Shown here one piece after another: positions 1-7,977 of a DNA stretch of 39,222 nucleotides. The notes beneath the pieces were generated by a model. It was given only the letters and a program-made list of their open reading frames with translations. It was not told the DNA's origin and did not search any database. The translations under genes were made by a program, and so were the position numbers. The first letter of the stretch is position 1, and each line of letters starts with the position of its first letter. Location of the stretch: positions 1 to 39,222 of the IMG/VR virus record IMGVR_UViG_3300027968_000162; one strand, given 5' to 3'. This stretch comes from a virus.

Positions 1-384
1 TCAGGAGATTACGCCACTTTCAATTTTCCACCACCCGCCGGGCACGACCTTGGGCCGCACGTTCTCAAGACTGCGGGCAGCAGCCTCGAGGTCCCCATAT
101 GTGGCGGGAACGATTTCGAATGCATGGATTTCCGCATCCGGAAAGCGCAGGCTCGCCGCTGCCGACCACCGGCCGCGGTTGGCGCCTACGTCAAAGATCG
201 TTGTGATCGGGATCTCTCTGAGGCGATCAAGAAGCCAGCATTCTCCATTGATTTCCATGTCATAACAGAAATTCTTGTACGCATTCTGATAAAATTCGGA
301 CAGGCGAAAAGCGGCATTCGCCAGTTTGTCGTGCCTCTGGGCGACAGCATGGAGCAATCTCTGAACAGGTTTCCGGAAAAACAT
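1..384 (-). CDS. FkbM-family methyltransferase, short C-terminus
   Basis: Resembles the N-terminal part of FkbM-type SAM-dependent methyltransferases, which usually modify surface polysaccharides. The SAM-binding motif I appears as FDVGANRGRWS, followed by a second strand FPDAEIHAFEIVP with the acidic residue expected to contact SAM ribose. The frame ends at a TGA at the first bases of the window after about 127 residues, whereas the family usually runs to 220-280, so the catalytic half is missing or shifted out of frame. ATG at 384 is preferred; a TTG at 405 is also open. It lies next to a second FkbM gene in the same orientation, as in a host polysaccharide locus, and I take it as host DNA outside the prophage. 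Confidence 0.6.
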   Translation of the reverse strand: MFFRKPVQRLLHAVAQRHDKLANAAFRLSEFYQNAYKNFCYDMEINGECWLLDRLREIPITTIFDVGANRGRWSAAASLRFPDAEIHAFEIVPATYGDLEAAARSLENVRPKVVPGGWWKIESGVIS

Positions 385-459
385 CACCGTGCCATCTGTC
401 GTCAACGAAGCCGAATATCGTGACGGTCATTGCAGCGTAATACGGCAGTATACCACTGT

Positions 460-1359
460 TTACTGCATTTGACGACGGGATTCGATGGCCGGCATTCTCA
501 ATAGCCGGTGCCAATAGCCTCGACTGTAGAAGGCTGTTCGTGTCGCCGCGGCGTTGGCACCGATCGCATGCACGACATAGCCATGGGACAGGAGCAACCG
601 GCGCGCTGCGGCTTTGTCTTCTGCCGAAAGATGTTTTTCTTCATAGATAATGAGTGCAGGGTGAAATTTTTCGAAATCTATAACTCGCAAAATGTTAAAG
701 TCATAACCTTCCGTATCAATCAATATCAAATCCAATTTTTCTAAGTTATAATTTTCGATGAGCGTTGAAAACGAAATGCATTCAACCTGCTCTTCTATAA
801 TATATTCATATATGTTTGGAATTATTTTTTCATGGCTGAGTATCACCTCGCGCCGCAATGACCCGATTTCCTGATACCATGGGGGCATCGCATCGGAAGT
901 TTCCCGCAATCGGTAAAAAGTACGTTTTCCGTCATGTTCCGCCAGAGCTTTGTTGACGAATATGAGGCCGTCCGCGCCCTGATAGTTCGCGATCAGGCGA
1001 TCGAACAGATGCCGGACCGGCTCCATCAGCACCCCTCGCCAGGAATAGGCTCGAACGAACGGGTAAAGGCAATCATCGGATTTCCCGTCATTCGCGCCGA
1101 TTTGAAGGAAGAATACGTCCTTGCGATCGCCAAAGACGGAACAGAGCCATTCATGCTCGGTCCGGTAAACCGTGCCGCCGGCGCGATAGAATAGCTGCTT
1201 GGCCGCGGCAAAAAGCTTCGGATACGGAGCAAGCTTGCGTGCCAGCCAGCTTTTGGGCGTGGTGTGCAAGAATTCCTCCAAAACTCGACGAAAAGCCGAG
1301 CCAGTGTAATGGCTGACAGGCCTAAGAACAACCGGAAGCGGGCCGGAGGCATCACCCAA
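460..1359 (-). CDS. FkbM-family methyltransferase
   Basis: SAM-dependent methyltransferase of the FkbM type. The motif FFLQIGANDGKSDD is the SAM-binding loop; WRGVLMEPV supplies the acidic strand-2 end; LDLILIDTEGYDFNILR is the characteristic FkbM 'IDTEGxD' motif; ALIIYEEKHLS follows as the next strand. The N-terminus is uncertain: a TTG at 1359 has a good Shine-Dalgarno (AGGAGG, 7 nt spacing), and another TTG at 1269 lies behind GGAGGA with short spacing. Codons around 640-830 are clearly AT-richer than the phage genes, as is common in horizontally acquired polysaccharide loci. The likely target is a sugar of O-antigen or capsule; the exact substrate cannot be told. Probably host DNA beside the prophage. 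Confidence 0.75.
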   Translation of the reverse strand: MGDASGPLPVVLRPVSHYTGSAFRRVLEEFLHTTPKSWLARKLAPYPKLFAAAKQLFYRAGGTVYRTEHEWLCSVFGDRKDVFFLQIGANDGKSDDCLYPFVRAYSWRGVLMEPVRHLFDRLIANYQGADGLIFVNKALAEHDGKRTFYRLRETSDAMPPWYQEIGSLRREVILSHEKIIPNIYEYIIEEQVECISFSTLIENYNLEKLDLILIDTEGYDFNILRVIDFEKFHPALIIYEEKHLSAEDKAAARRLLLSHGYVVHAIGANAAATRTAFYSRGYWHRLLRMPAIESRRQMQ

Positions 1360-1440
1360 ATGATTTCCTCCTGCTGCGCCTGTTTTTGCATCGCCAGAGA
1401 CCGTCGCGTACTCAAGAAGCAATCCTCTCTCTGTCCTCGG

Positions 1441-1509
1441 GCTGCCGCAGCTCGGTGGTAGAGCACTCTTCGGTAAAGGGAGGGATCGCTGGTTCAATCC
1501 GGCGGCATC
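1441..1509 (+). pseudogene. decayed tRNA-Thr-like sequence, possible att remnant
   Basis: A cloverleaf-like stretch: acceptor GCTGCCG can pair with CGGCATC (6 of 7), a normal D-arm GCTCGGTGGTAGAGC, and a CTCTT/GGGAG anticodon stem with G-U pairs around CGGTAAA, which aligns with threonine (GGT) tRNAs. The T-arm GCTGGTTCAATCCGGC lacks one base relative to a proper 5-7-5 arm, and the anticodon loop is shifted. It therefore looks like a degenerate copy. Its 3' end faces the phage genes, the orientation expected when an integrase uses a tRNA 3' end as attB. Its role as an att site is inference. Confidence 0.35.
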
Positions 1510-1624
1510 GGCGGATCCGCAAGATTTGCCGTGGCGGCCGCCGCCGCCCGCCCGCGCGGCCCGATCGTGAGCGGCTGCACTTCCGCTCCCCCTCCCCGCC
1601 GCCCCGCCCCGGCCTCGATCCCCC

Positions 1625-4276
1625 TCACGCCGACCCAACCAGGCTCCAGGCGAGGTTGGCGAGCGTTGCATCGGCCGGGCTCGGGGCGATGATCGTCAGC
1701 ACGTCGCCGGCCTGAAAGGTGGTGCTGCTGGCCATCGTAAAGCTGGCGCTGGCGGCGCCGGCGGCGAACACCATCGTGCCGACCGCAGCGCCGTTCCTGT
1801 CGATCTGGAAGGTGGCCTGCGCCGTCGCCGCGGCGCCGGCCGAGCCGTAGCTGCCGGACAGCCCGGCCGGAAAGACGACCGGGCCGGCGAAGACATAGCG
1901 GAAGATCTGCTGGCCGGCCGCCGGCGCCCCGGAAAAGCCGCCCGAGATCGTCGTCGGCTGCGCCGAAACGCCGTTGCCGGTCAACGTGTACTGCGTCGGC
2001 ACGATAGTGGACAGATTGGCCAATTCCTGCCCGAAAGTGTTGAAGCTTTGCAGTTTGACGTAGATCGTCTTGCCGATCAGGCTGGCTGGGTAGACGTATT
2101 TGAACAGATAGGGATCGTTGAGGCCGAAGCGGGCGAAGCTGGCGCCGGCCGAATGCGCGCCGATCGGCGTGCCGTAGAGGCCGCGGCGCAGATAGGTCAG
2201 GTTGTAGCGATAGGGCGCCGTCAGGGTCGCGGTCTCGTAGCTGATCAGTTCGCCGTCGCAATAGCACAGCGTGATCGCGTTGTCGGCGTCGGCCTGCGTG
2301 CCCGACAGCAATTGCCCGCCCGACATCGCCATGTCGACCGCGAGCGTGTCGGTGGTGTCGGGATCCGATCCCGCCGGCAGCGCCGCGGTCAGCACGCCCT
2401 GGCGGCCGCCGCGGGCGATCGTGCCGGCCAGCGCGTAGGTGTTGTTGTCGCTCGAGATCCACACCTCGCAGCCGCCCCAGTTGGGCGAATAGAACGCGAT
2501 CTGGTCGCCATTGCCGACACCGGCGCCGGCGACCGCGGCCGACAGCGTCACCGTCGTCGCGCTCGTCGCCGCCACCGTCGTGCCGGGCGCGATCGCGCCG
2601 GGAGTGGTCAGGTCTTCGACGACGACGCCGGGCACGATCGCCGCCGGCACGCTGGCGAAGTGCAGCACCGTCCCCGAGCTCGTCGCCGCGTTCGTCGTCA
2701 TCTTGACGAGGCCGCCCGAGGCGATCATCCACACCTCGTACTGGCCGCCGGTCAGCCCGGGCGGCGGCTCGAAGATGACCGGGATGTTGGCGCCGCCGGG
2801 CGGGGTCAGGTAGCCGGGGGCGGCGCCGGCCGAATTGCTGCGGTTGTGCGCGTGCGCGTTCGGGTAATAGGGGGCGATCTGGCTGCCCGCGACGAGGCCC
2901 GGGATTTCTTCTGCGTCGAAGGTCAGATCGCCGTTGTCGTCCTCTTCATAGCCGGTGATGCGGAAGGGTTGCTGGTTGAAGCCGGCGCCGGTGTCGGTCA
3001 CCAGCACGATGTCCATCGGCTCTAAGAGGCAGTGCTGCCAGCCGAGCTTGAACTTCGGGCGGGCGCGGATCTGCACTTCGCGCTCGAGTTGCAGAAAGCC
3101 GGCGAGCCCGGCCGAAACCGGGTTGGTGAATTCGTGCGCAACCAGGCTGGCGCGCACGCGCAGCCCGAACTGGTCGATCAGGCCCTGGTCGAAGACCGGC
3201 GAGATCTGCGGGTTGTAGGAATTGGCGCCGTCGTCGTATTCGACCGGCAGCCAGTTGTGCAGGCTCTGCGGGTCGGTGAACTCGCATTGCACCGGATCGG
3301 TGGCGTTTTCGACCGGGCGGCCGTCGCCGGCATGCTCGAATGGCAGGAAATCGTCGTCGGTCAGGGCGGCGACCCAGGTCAGGTTCGGGGTCCAGTTGGC
3401 GCCGTTCTGGCTGAGCGCGGCGACGCCGTAGGGGATGATTTTTAAGAGCGTGCCGGTCCACACAACGGCGGCGTTGGTCAGCTTGGTGATTTCGTCGAGC
3501 CAGCGGCTGGCGGCCTGCATGCGGTCGAGGACCGGCGACATGCCGAGCAGCGCGGCCTGGCAATAGGTGCCGTAATCGCCGATCGAGCCGGCCTGGGCGG
3601 CGGTGTAGGCGGCGATGCCGACGCCGCCATTGTCGAGCAGGGCGGGGTTGAAGCCGGCGCCGTAGCGCGGGTTGGTCAACAGGTCGACGAGGATGTAATC
3701 GGGGCGGGCGTCATCGGGATAGGTCGGGCCGGCGGTGCCGGCGAAAAAGCCGGTGACCTCGAACTGGATGTCGGGCAGCACCGGCGACGAGCCCAGTTGC
3801 ATCGGCGTGCCGGTGACGTAGGCGGTGCCGGAATAGCCGATGACCGGCTGGTTCGGGTCCTGCGAGGCGAAGACCGGGTCAGGAGCCTGGCCGTCATTGC
3901 CGGCATAGAAGTTGAGGCCGACATTGGCGACGCCGGCGGCGATGCCGCCGTTCGAGAAGATGCGGTTGTTGCCGCCGATGCCCCAGATCGAGCCGGTCAG
4001 GCTGACCGGCCCCTGGCACAGCGCGAAGGCGACATAGACCGAATAGTTGCCGCCGCCCTTCTTGCCGCCCGCGCTGCCGAGGCCCTTGCCGCCCTTCGAT
4101 CCCGAGGGATGCGAAGGGCCTGAGAAGCCCCAGAATTCGAGCAGGTTGCAGGAAACGCGGGCGGTGCCGTAGACGAGCGGCACCGGCGAGCCGGCCTGCG
4201 AAGTGTTGTAGCGCAGCGAGCCGAATTGCGGCCCGTCGAACGCATTCGAGAAAGGCGAGGGTGTAGAAAAGCCCAT
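1625..4276 (-). CDS. phage tail tip / host specificity protein (GTA gp15-like)
   Basis: 883-residue distal tail protein, last gene of the late operon. Residues 1-60 (FGSLRYNTSQAGSPVPLVYG) match the start of tail-tip attachment (protein J-like) proteins found after the NlpC/P60 gene in GTA-type tail clusters. The middle carries the J-like body (VLDRMQAASRWLDEI, QLEREVQIRARPKFKLGW, PMDIVLVTDTGAGFNQQPFRI), and the C-terminus is a set of beta-rich, Ala/Gly/Thr-rich binding modules. Its ATG overlaps the NlpC/P60 stop by four bases. RcGTA gp15 is around 1300 residues, so this is a shorter version; I see no TIM-barrel-like insert. Expected to sit at the tail tip and contact the cell surface. Confidence 0.85.
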   Translation of the reverse strand: MGFSTPSPFSNAFDGPQFGSLRYNTSQAGSPVPLVYGTARVSCNLLEFWGFSGPSHPSGSKGGKGLGSAGGKKGGGNYSVYVAFALCQGPVSLTGSIWGIGGNNRIFSNGGIAAGVANVGLNFYAGNDGQAPDPVFASQDPNQPVIGYSGTAYVTGTPMQLGSSPVLPDIQFEVTGFFAGTAGPTYPDDARPDYILVDLLTNPRYGAGFNPALLDNGGVGIAAYTAAQAGSIGDYGTYCQAALLGMSPVLDRMQAASRWLDEITKLTNAAVVWTGTLLKIIPYGVAALSQNGANWTPNLTWVAALTDDDFLPFEHAGDGRPVENATDPVQCEFTDPQSLHNWLPVEYDDGANSYNPQISPVFDQGLIDQFGLRVRASLVAHEFTNPVSAGLAGFLQLEREVQIRARPKFKLGWQHCLLEPMDIVLVTDTGAGFNQQPFRITGYEEDDNGDLTFDAEEIPGLVAGSQIAPYYPNAHAHNRSNSAGAAPGYLTPPGGANIPVIFEPPPGLTGGQYEVWMIASGGLVKMTTNAATSSGTVLHFASVPAAIVPGVVVEDLTTPGAIAPGTTVAATSATTVTLSAAVAGAGVGNGDQIAFYSPNWGGCEVWISSDNNTYALAGTIARGGRQGVLTAALPAGSDPDTTDTLAVDMAMSGGQLLSGTQADADNAITLCYCDGELISYETATLTAPYRYNLTYLRRGLYGTPIGAHSAGASFARFGLNDPYLFKYVYPASLIGKTIYVKLQSFNTFGQELANLSTIVPTQYTLTGNGVSAQPTTISGGFSGAPAAGQQIFRYVFAGPVVFPAGLSGSYGSAGAAATAQATFQIDRNGAAVGTMVFAAGAASASFTMASSTTFQAGDVLTIIAPSPADATLANLAWSLVGSA

Positions 4277-4824
4277 CAGAACACCGTGAAGAACCGCGCC
4301 TCGCGGCCGGCGAGCGGGGCCAATGTCGCATCGCCCCAGGTCACCGCGCGCGCCGCGAAATTGGCGTGGATCAGGCGCGGCCAGGCGGTGACGATGGCGC
4401 CGTGCGAGAAGCAGCGGCCGAAGCGGAACAGCGCGACGTCGCCTGGCTGTGGCGGCCCGGCGATCTCGCGGGCATGCGCGGCCAGCAATGCGAGAAAGCG
4501 CTCGACGTCGCGGTGCAGGTGCCAGTCCGGCGGGTAGTGCGGGACGTCGATGTGGTCGACGAGGCCGGCGCGCGCATAGACTTCGCACAAGAGCATCGCG
4601 CAATCGACGCCGGCGCCCTTGACGCGGGCTTCGTGGTGGAACGGCGTGCCGAGCCACGAGATCGCTTCGGCGACGACGGCCGCGCGCCGGCGCGCGTCGG
4701 CGGTATTGGCGCCGGCGGCGGCGATCGCAATCTGCGGCGCACCGGCCGCGCGGTATTGCGGCGCGGGCTCTTCGCATCGCAGCGCCGCGGGCGCGTTCGC
4801 GAGCGGCGGCGTCGAACGGCCCAT
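4276..4824 (-). CDS. NlpC/P60 tail-associated peptidase (GTA gp14-like)
   Basis: Cysteine peptidase of the NlpC/P60 type (TIGR02219-like), expected to cut cell-wall peptide during DNA entry. Catalytic Cys75 lies in GVDCAMLL and His141 in FSHGAIVTAWP, with His153 as a further polar residue; WLGTPFHHEARVKG is the usual N-terminal signature. Homologues are about 140-150 residues and begin shortly before that signature, so residues 1-45 here are extra and GC-rich; that DNA is repeated twice upstream with the ATG changed to ACG. The start at 4824 is therefore uncertain. The gene overlaps the tail tip gene by 4 bp. Confidence 0.85.
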   Translation of the reverse strand: MGRSTPPLANAPAALRCEEPAPQYRAAGAPQIAIAAAGANTADARRRAAVVAEAISWLGTPFHHEARVKGAGVDCAMLLCEVYARAGLVDHIDVPHYPPDWHLHRDVERFLALLAAHAREIAGPPQPGDVALFRFGRCFSHGAIVTAWPRLIHANFAARAVTWGDATLAPLAGREARFFTVF

Positions 4825-4866
4825 CCCGCCTTGCCCCCCGCCCCGCAAACCGCTATGTGAGCGGCC

Positions 4867-5223
4867 ATGACCGACCGGCTGTCGCTGACCAACGCCTTGG
4901 CCGACGCCAACATCGACCGCAAAGCGGCCGAACGCATCGCCACCGAAATCTTCGATGCGATCCGCGAGAACGTCGCGACGAAAGCCGACCTTTCCGAGCT
5001 GCGGACCGAGCTGAAGGCCGACATTGCGGAGCTCGGGAACCGCATCGCTCTGCTGCGGACCGAGCTGAAGGGCGACATTGCGGCGCTCGGGAACCGCATC
5101 GATCTGGTCGAGCGCCGCATCGATCTGGTCGAGCATCGGCTCTTGACCCGTCTCGGCAGTCTCGTCGTCGTGCTCGCCGGCCTTCTCTTCGCCGCGCTCC
5201 ACTACTGGCCGCCGCACGGCTGA
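4867..5223 (+). CDS. DUF1640-like coiled-coil membrane protein, copy 1
   Basis: 118-residue protein on the strand opposite to all virion genes. Residues 1-40 (ANIDRKAAERIATEIFDAI, then ENVATKADLSEL) have the pattern of DUF1640/CCDC90-like coiled-coil proteins. Residues 38-85 form an amphipathic coil with a repeated unit (RTELKADIAELGNRIALL, then RTELKGDIAALGNRIDLV). Residues 96-113 (GSLVVVLAGLLFAALHYW) are one membrane helix, and the tail is WPPHG. The family function is unknown; membrane anchoring with a cytoplasmic coil is inferred. It lies between the NlpC and DUF2163 genes, convergent with one and divergent from the other, like a moron with its own expression. I see no strong promoter or Shine-Dalgarno. 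Confidence 0.75.
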   Translation: MTDRLSLTNALADANIDRKAAERIATEIFDAIRENVATKADLSELRTELKADIAELGNRIALLRTELKGDIAALGNRIDLVERRIDLVEHRLLTRLGSLVVVLAGLLFAALHYWPPHG

Positions 5224-5346
5224 TCCTCAGAACACCGTGAAGAACCCGAAGCGCCGCCTCGCAGCGCCGCGGGCGCGTTCGAGAATAGCGGCGGAACGGC
5301 CCGTCCCGCCTTGCCCCCTGCCCCGCGAACCGCTATGTGAGCGGCC

Positions 5347-5628
5347 ATGACCGACCGGCTGTCGCTGACCAACGCCTTGGCCGACGCCAACATCGACCGC
5401 AAAGCGGCCGAACGCATCGCCACCGAAATCTTCGATGCGATCCACGAGAACGTCGCGACGAAAGCCGACCTTTCCGAGCTGCGGATCGAGCTGAAGGCCG
5501 ACATTGCGGAGCTCCGGAACCGCATCGATCTGGTCGAGTATCGGCTCTTGACCCGTCTCGGCAGTCTCGTCGTCGTGCTCGCCGGCCTTCTCTTCGCCGC
5601 GCTCCACTACTGGCCGCCGCACGGCTGA
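5347..5628 (+). CDS. DUF1640-like coiled-coil membrane protein, copy 2
   Basis: 93-residue near-duplicate of the gene at 4867. The first 40 residues differ by a single change (His for Arg in the IHENVATKADL stretch) and the membrane helix and WPPHG tail are identical. The coil is shorter by 25 residues (ELRIELKADIAELRNRIDLVEYRL), equal to loss of 75 bp of internal repeat, so the frame is kept. An intact frame in a decaying tandem array suggests either recent duplication or selection. Function unknown, as for copy 1. Confidence 0.7.
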   Translation: MTDRLSLTNALADANIDRKAAERIATEIFDAIHENVATKADLSELRIELKADIAELRNRIDLVEYRLLTRLGSLVVVLAGLLFAALHYWPPHG

Positions 5629-5737
5629 TCCTCAGAACACCGTGAAGAACCCGAAGCGCCGCCTCGCAGCGCCGCGGGCGCGTTCGCGAACGGCGGCGGA
5701 ACGGCCCGTCCCGCCTTGCCCCCTGCCCCGCGAACCG

Positions 5738-5989
5738 CTATGTGAGCGGCCATGACCGACCGGCTGTCGCTGACCAGCGCCTTGGCCGACGCCAACATCG
5801 ATCGCAAAGCGGCAATATGCACGCGCGCGGACGGCCTCCCGTATCGTAGGCATGGGCCTGACCGTCCTCGTCATAGACGATCGGATCACCGTCCGCCGTA
5901 CATGCCGGCCTGACGGCGCCCCCTCCTGCGCCGGGGCGGTCTTGCAGCGGCACGCGGCCCCGGGCGGCAAGCGCCCCGCCATGCGACAC
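5738..5989 (-). CDS. small protein after DUF2163, 3' end replaced by repeat
   Basis: Possible 83-residue gene starting 2 bp past the DUF2163 stop. Residues 1-57 (for example DGDPIVYDEDGQAHAYDTGG) have an ordinary composition, but from about residue 59 the frame runs antisense through the third moron copy (CDRCWRRPRRWSATAGRSW) and is probably not native. This suggests that the recombination at 5814 replaced the original 3' end. No family is recognised. A competing Arg-rich frame from 5994 looks like a shadow. Confidence 0.35.
   Translation of the reverse strand: MSHGGALAARGRVPLQDRPGAGGGAVRPACTADGDPIVYDEDGQAHAYDTGGRPRACILPLCDRCWRRPRRWSATAGRSWPLT
5753..5814 (+). pseudogene. DUF1640-like copy 3, 5' fragment
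   Basis: The first about 20 codons of a third copy (MTDRLSLTSALADANIDRKA) with the same 5' flank as copies 1 and 2. Similarity stops near 5814, after 'aaagcggc', where unrelated sequence joins. It marks the outer edge of the triplication. Confidence 0.75.
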
Positions 5990-5990
5990 T

Positions 5991-6941
5991 TCATACGACC
6001 GCCTCCGGCGGCGGGATGTAGGGCATGCCGCCGAAGCGGGCGAGGTTGTTGAACGTGTTCTGGCAGGTCGCGGCGGTATGGTCGCAGCCCGGCAGCAGCG
6101 TGAAGCCGTCGCCGACCGCGACCGGATAGACGAACGGCGCGGTCAGGTTGACGGTGCCGCCGGCCAGGTACTGGATCGTGCGCGTGAAGCCGCTGTTGGC
6201 GCCGGAGGTTCCGATCATCGTGCCCTCGTCATAGGCGGTTGCGGGATTGGGCGAAAAGCCGGTCGCCACCGCGAGCTGCGTCGAGCCGGCGGCGGCGGTG
6301 ACGGTCACGGCGCCGATGCCGGTCGCCGCGCCGGCGGCGTTGGTGCCGGCGGTGCGGTTGTAGCCGCACATCGCGCCGCCGAACACATGCGTGCAGTTGG
6401 CGCCGTAGATGCGCCGCGGCATCTGCAGATTGGCAAGCTGCCCGAGCGGCGAATTGACCGTCATGGTGATGCCGGTGCGGCCCCAGGCGATCTGGCCGAC
6501 CAGCCCGTAGAACCACACGATGCAGCCGATCGAGGTATCGGTCGGGCCGCCGGGTCCGGGAAAGAAACGATCGAGTTCGACGACGGCGCCGTCGAACAGC
6601 CGCGCATAGATCGCCTGCTGCCAGGTCAGCGTGCCGATCAGATCCTGCGGGCCGGCGCCGATCGTCACGCTGAGCGGCTGCGCCTCGACGCCGATCTTGC
6701 ATTTGACGCGGCCGCGCTGGAACACCGGCCCGAGCGCAAAGGTCCAGGTGGCCGTCGCCGAATAGTTCAGCGAGCCGGAATTGGCGGCCCAGCAGGTGCC
6801 GGGGACGATGAGCGCCACGCTGGCGCCGGAATAGCGCAACACTTCGCCGCCGGCGAGCTGGAAGGTCCACAGATCATAGGCGGTCAACAGGCGCGAGCTG
6901 GCCAGCCAGCTAACCAGCGCGGCCGGGGCGGGGCGGACCAT
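5991..6941 (-). CDS. DUF2163 tail protein (GTA gp13-like)
   Basis: 316-residue tail-tip baseplate-like protein of the TIGR02218/DUF2163 family. Evidence: N-terminus LVSWLASSRLLTAYDLWTF with RYSGA, the mid-segment of DUF2163 (VELDRFFPGPGG), MPRRIYGANCTHVFGGAMCGYNR, and the C-terminal Cys-rich signature LLPGCDHTAATCQNTFNNLARFGG ending MPYIPPPE. The Cys-containing C-terminal motif is typical and may bind metal or an Fe-S cluster, as proposed for the GTA hub (known of the family, not shown here). It lies 4 bp after the DUF2460 gene, as in gene transfer agents, where NlpC/P60 normally follows; here the moron array separates the two. Confidence 0.9.
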   Translation of the reverse strand: MVRPAPAALVSWLASSRLLTAYDLWTFQLAGGEVLRYSGASVALIVPGTCWAANSGSLNYSATATWTFALGPVFQRGRVKCKIGVEAQPLSVTIGAGPQDLIGTLTWQQAIYARLFDGAVVELDRFFPGPGGPTDTSIGCIVWFYGLVGQIAWGRTGITMTVNSPLGQLANLQMPRRIYGANCTHVFGGAMCGYNRTAGTNAAGAATGIGAVTVTAAAGSTQLAVATGFSPNPATAYDEGTMIGTSGANSGFTRTIQYLAGGTVNLTAPFVYPVAVGDGFTLLPGCDHTAATCQNTFNNLARFGGMPYIPPPEAVV

Positions 6942-6945
6942 CTTG

Positions 6946-7569
6946 TTACTGCAGGATCGAGACGAACTTGATCTGCTTCAGCCGCCACAATTGGAACATG
7001 AAGTTCTCGAAGCTGGCGGTGTCGTCGGAAAAGCGCACGCGGAAGAAATAGCTGAAATCGGCGGTGACGGCGACGCCGGAGCCGGGCGCCGTCGTGAAGG
7101 TCAGCATGCCGGTATTGGCGTTGACCGAATAGCTCGAAGGGGATTGCACGACGCCGTTCAGATAGACGGCGCCGACCAGGTTCGGGGCGACGATCGGTTC
7201 GTTGTAGCCGCCGCCGGGCAGGGCGGGATCGAGGTTGCGCACGAGCTGGAACTGGGTTTGCGAGGCGTTGCCGGTGCCGAGCGCCTGGCCCGTGACCGCG
7301 TTGTCGGTCGGGTCGGTGTAGAGAAAGCCGGTATAGGCGCCCTGCTGCTGCGCGTGGAAGGCCATCAATGTGCGCAGTTCGTTGTAGCCGCCGGCGATGT
7401 TGTCGCGGAGGAAATCGTAGGTCAGCGTCCAGGTCCAGATCGGCAGCGCCTGATCGTTGGCGCGCCGTTCGCGCCCGGACACCGCTTTCTGGATGCGGGT
7501 TTTGAAGGTCGGCGTCTTCGTGACCGACCAGGCCAGCCCGGGCAGGTTCGGGAACTGGTTGAAGCTCAT
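6946..7569 (-). CDS. DUF2460 tail protein (GTA gp12-like)
   Basis: 207-residue distal tail protein of the TIGR02217/DUF2460 family. Signature features: the N-terminal FPNLPGLAWSVTKTPTFKTRIQ, IWTWTLTYDFLRDN, ELRTLMAFHAQQQGAYTGFLY followed by DPTDNAV, and the C-terminal VRFSDDTASFENFMFQLW. Length is normal for the family. It precedes DUF2163 by 4 bp, preserving the gp12-gp13 pair of GTA tails, and follows the tape measure gene after a 680-bp island of plus-strand genes. Confidence 0.9.
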   Translation of the reverse strand: MSFNQFPNLPGLAWSVTKTPTFKTRIQKAVSGRERRANDQALPIWTWTLTYDFLRDNIAGGYNELRTLMAFHAQQQGAYTGFLYTDPTDNAVTGQALGTGNASQTQFQLVRNLDPALPGGGYNEPIVAPNLVGAVYLNGVVQSPSSYSVNANTGMLTFTTAPGSGVAVTADFSYFFRVRFSDDTASFENFMFQLWRLKQIKFVSILQ

Positions 7570-7659
7570 GGCTTTCTGGTTGAACCGCCGCCGGCAATGT
7601 CACACATTAGCGACACGGCTGCGGCGGAGGACCGAGGCGATGTCGGCGGGGAGGCCGAG

Positions 7660-7968
7660 ATGACGATCGATACGCTCGCTTATGCAAAAGCCCTTGAAGC
7701 GGCCGGACTCGATCGCCGCGACGCGGAGGCGCAGGTCGCGGCGCTGGTGAGCTATGTCCTCCCCGACCTTGTCAGCAGGGACGATCTCCAGCAGGCGGTC
7801 GATAAGCTCGGGCATGAGCTGCGGATGACGCGCGATGATCTGAAGCTGACGATTGAAAAGGCCGTTCATCAGCAGAGCTGGCGTCTCTTTGGGATGGTCT
7901 TTGCCGTTGTCAGCCTGTTGGACGGAATCCTGTTTGCGTTGCTGCGCGTTGTGCCGCCGCCGCACTGA
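7660..7968 (+). CDS. DUF1640-like coiled-coil membrane protein, copy 4
   Basis: 102-residue plus-strand gene between the DUF2460 and tape measure genes. Residues 1-40 (YAKALEAAGLDRRDAEAQVAAL) follow the DUF1640 head pattern; residues 45-75 (DDLQQAVDKLGHELRMTRDD) are a coiled coil; the C-terminal helix FGMVFAVVSLLDGILFALL is a membrane segment ending in VVPPPH. ATG at 7660 has a good Shine-Dalgarno (GGAGG, 5 nt). It is divergent in sequence from the 5-kb copies, so it is not a recent duplicate. The next plus-strand gene starts 10 bp later, suggesting a two-gene operon. Confidence 0.75.
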   Translation: MTIDTLAYAKALEAAGLDRRDAEAQVAALVSYVLPDLVSRDDLQQAVDKLGHELRMTRDDLKLTIEKAVHQQSWRLFGMVFAVVSLLDGILFALLRVVPPPH

Positions 7969-7977
7969 GAAGGCGCG

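Larger units (their letters stand above)
4770..5814. repeat. decayed tandem triplication of an NlpC-end/moron unit
   Basis: The plus-strand coiled-coil gene and its flanks occur three times: start codons at 4867, 5347 and 5753. Each unit begins with the sequence that encodes the NlpC/P60 C-terminus (agaacaccgtgaagaa, at about 4278, 5228 and 5635). In units 2 and 3 this end is joined directly to the NlpC 5' region (cgcagcgccgcgggcgcg), so the NlpC body has been deleted. The third unit breaks off near 5814 inside the coiled-coil gene. Unit 2 is about 75 bp shorter than unit 1 inside the coding repeats. Confidence 0.8.

Noticed and set aside
2048-3025. Long Arg-rich plus-strand open frames opposite the tail tip gene and other virion genes
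   Set aside because: Shadows of GC-rich coding DNA, extremely rich in Arg, Gly and Ala, with the opposite strand encoding recognisable proteins.
5632-5994. Minus-strand gene starting at 5994 with ATG overlapping the DUF2163 stop
   Set aside because: The product is Arg-rich without a recognisable fold; the frame from 5989 has more ordinary composition, though it too is doubtful.
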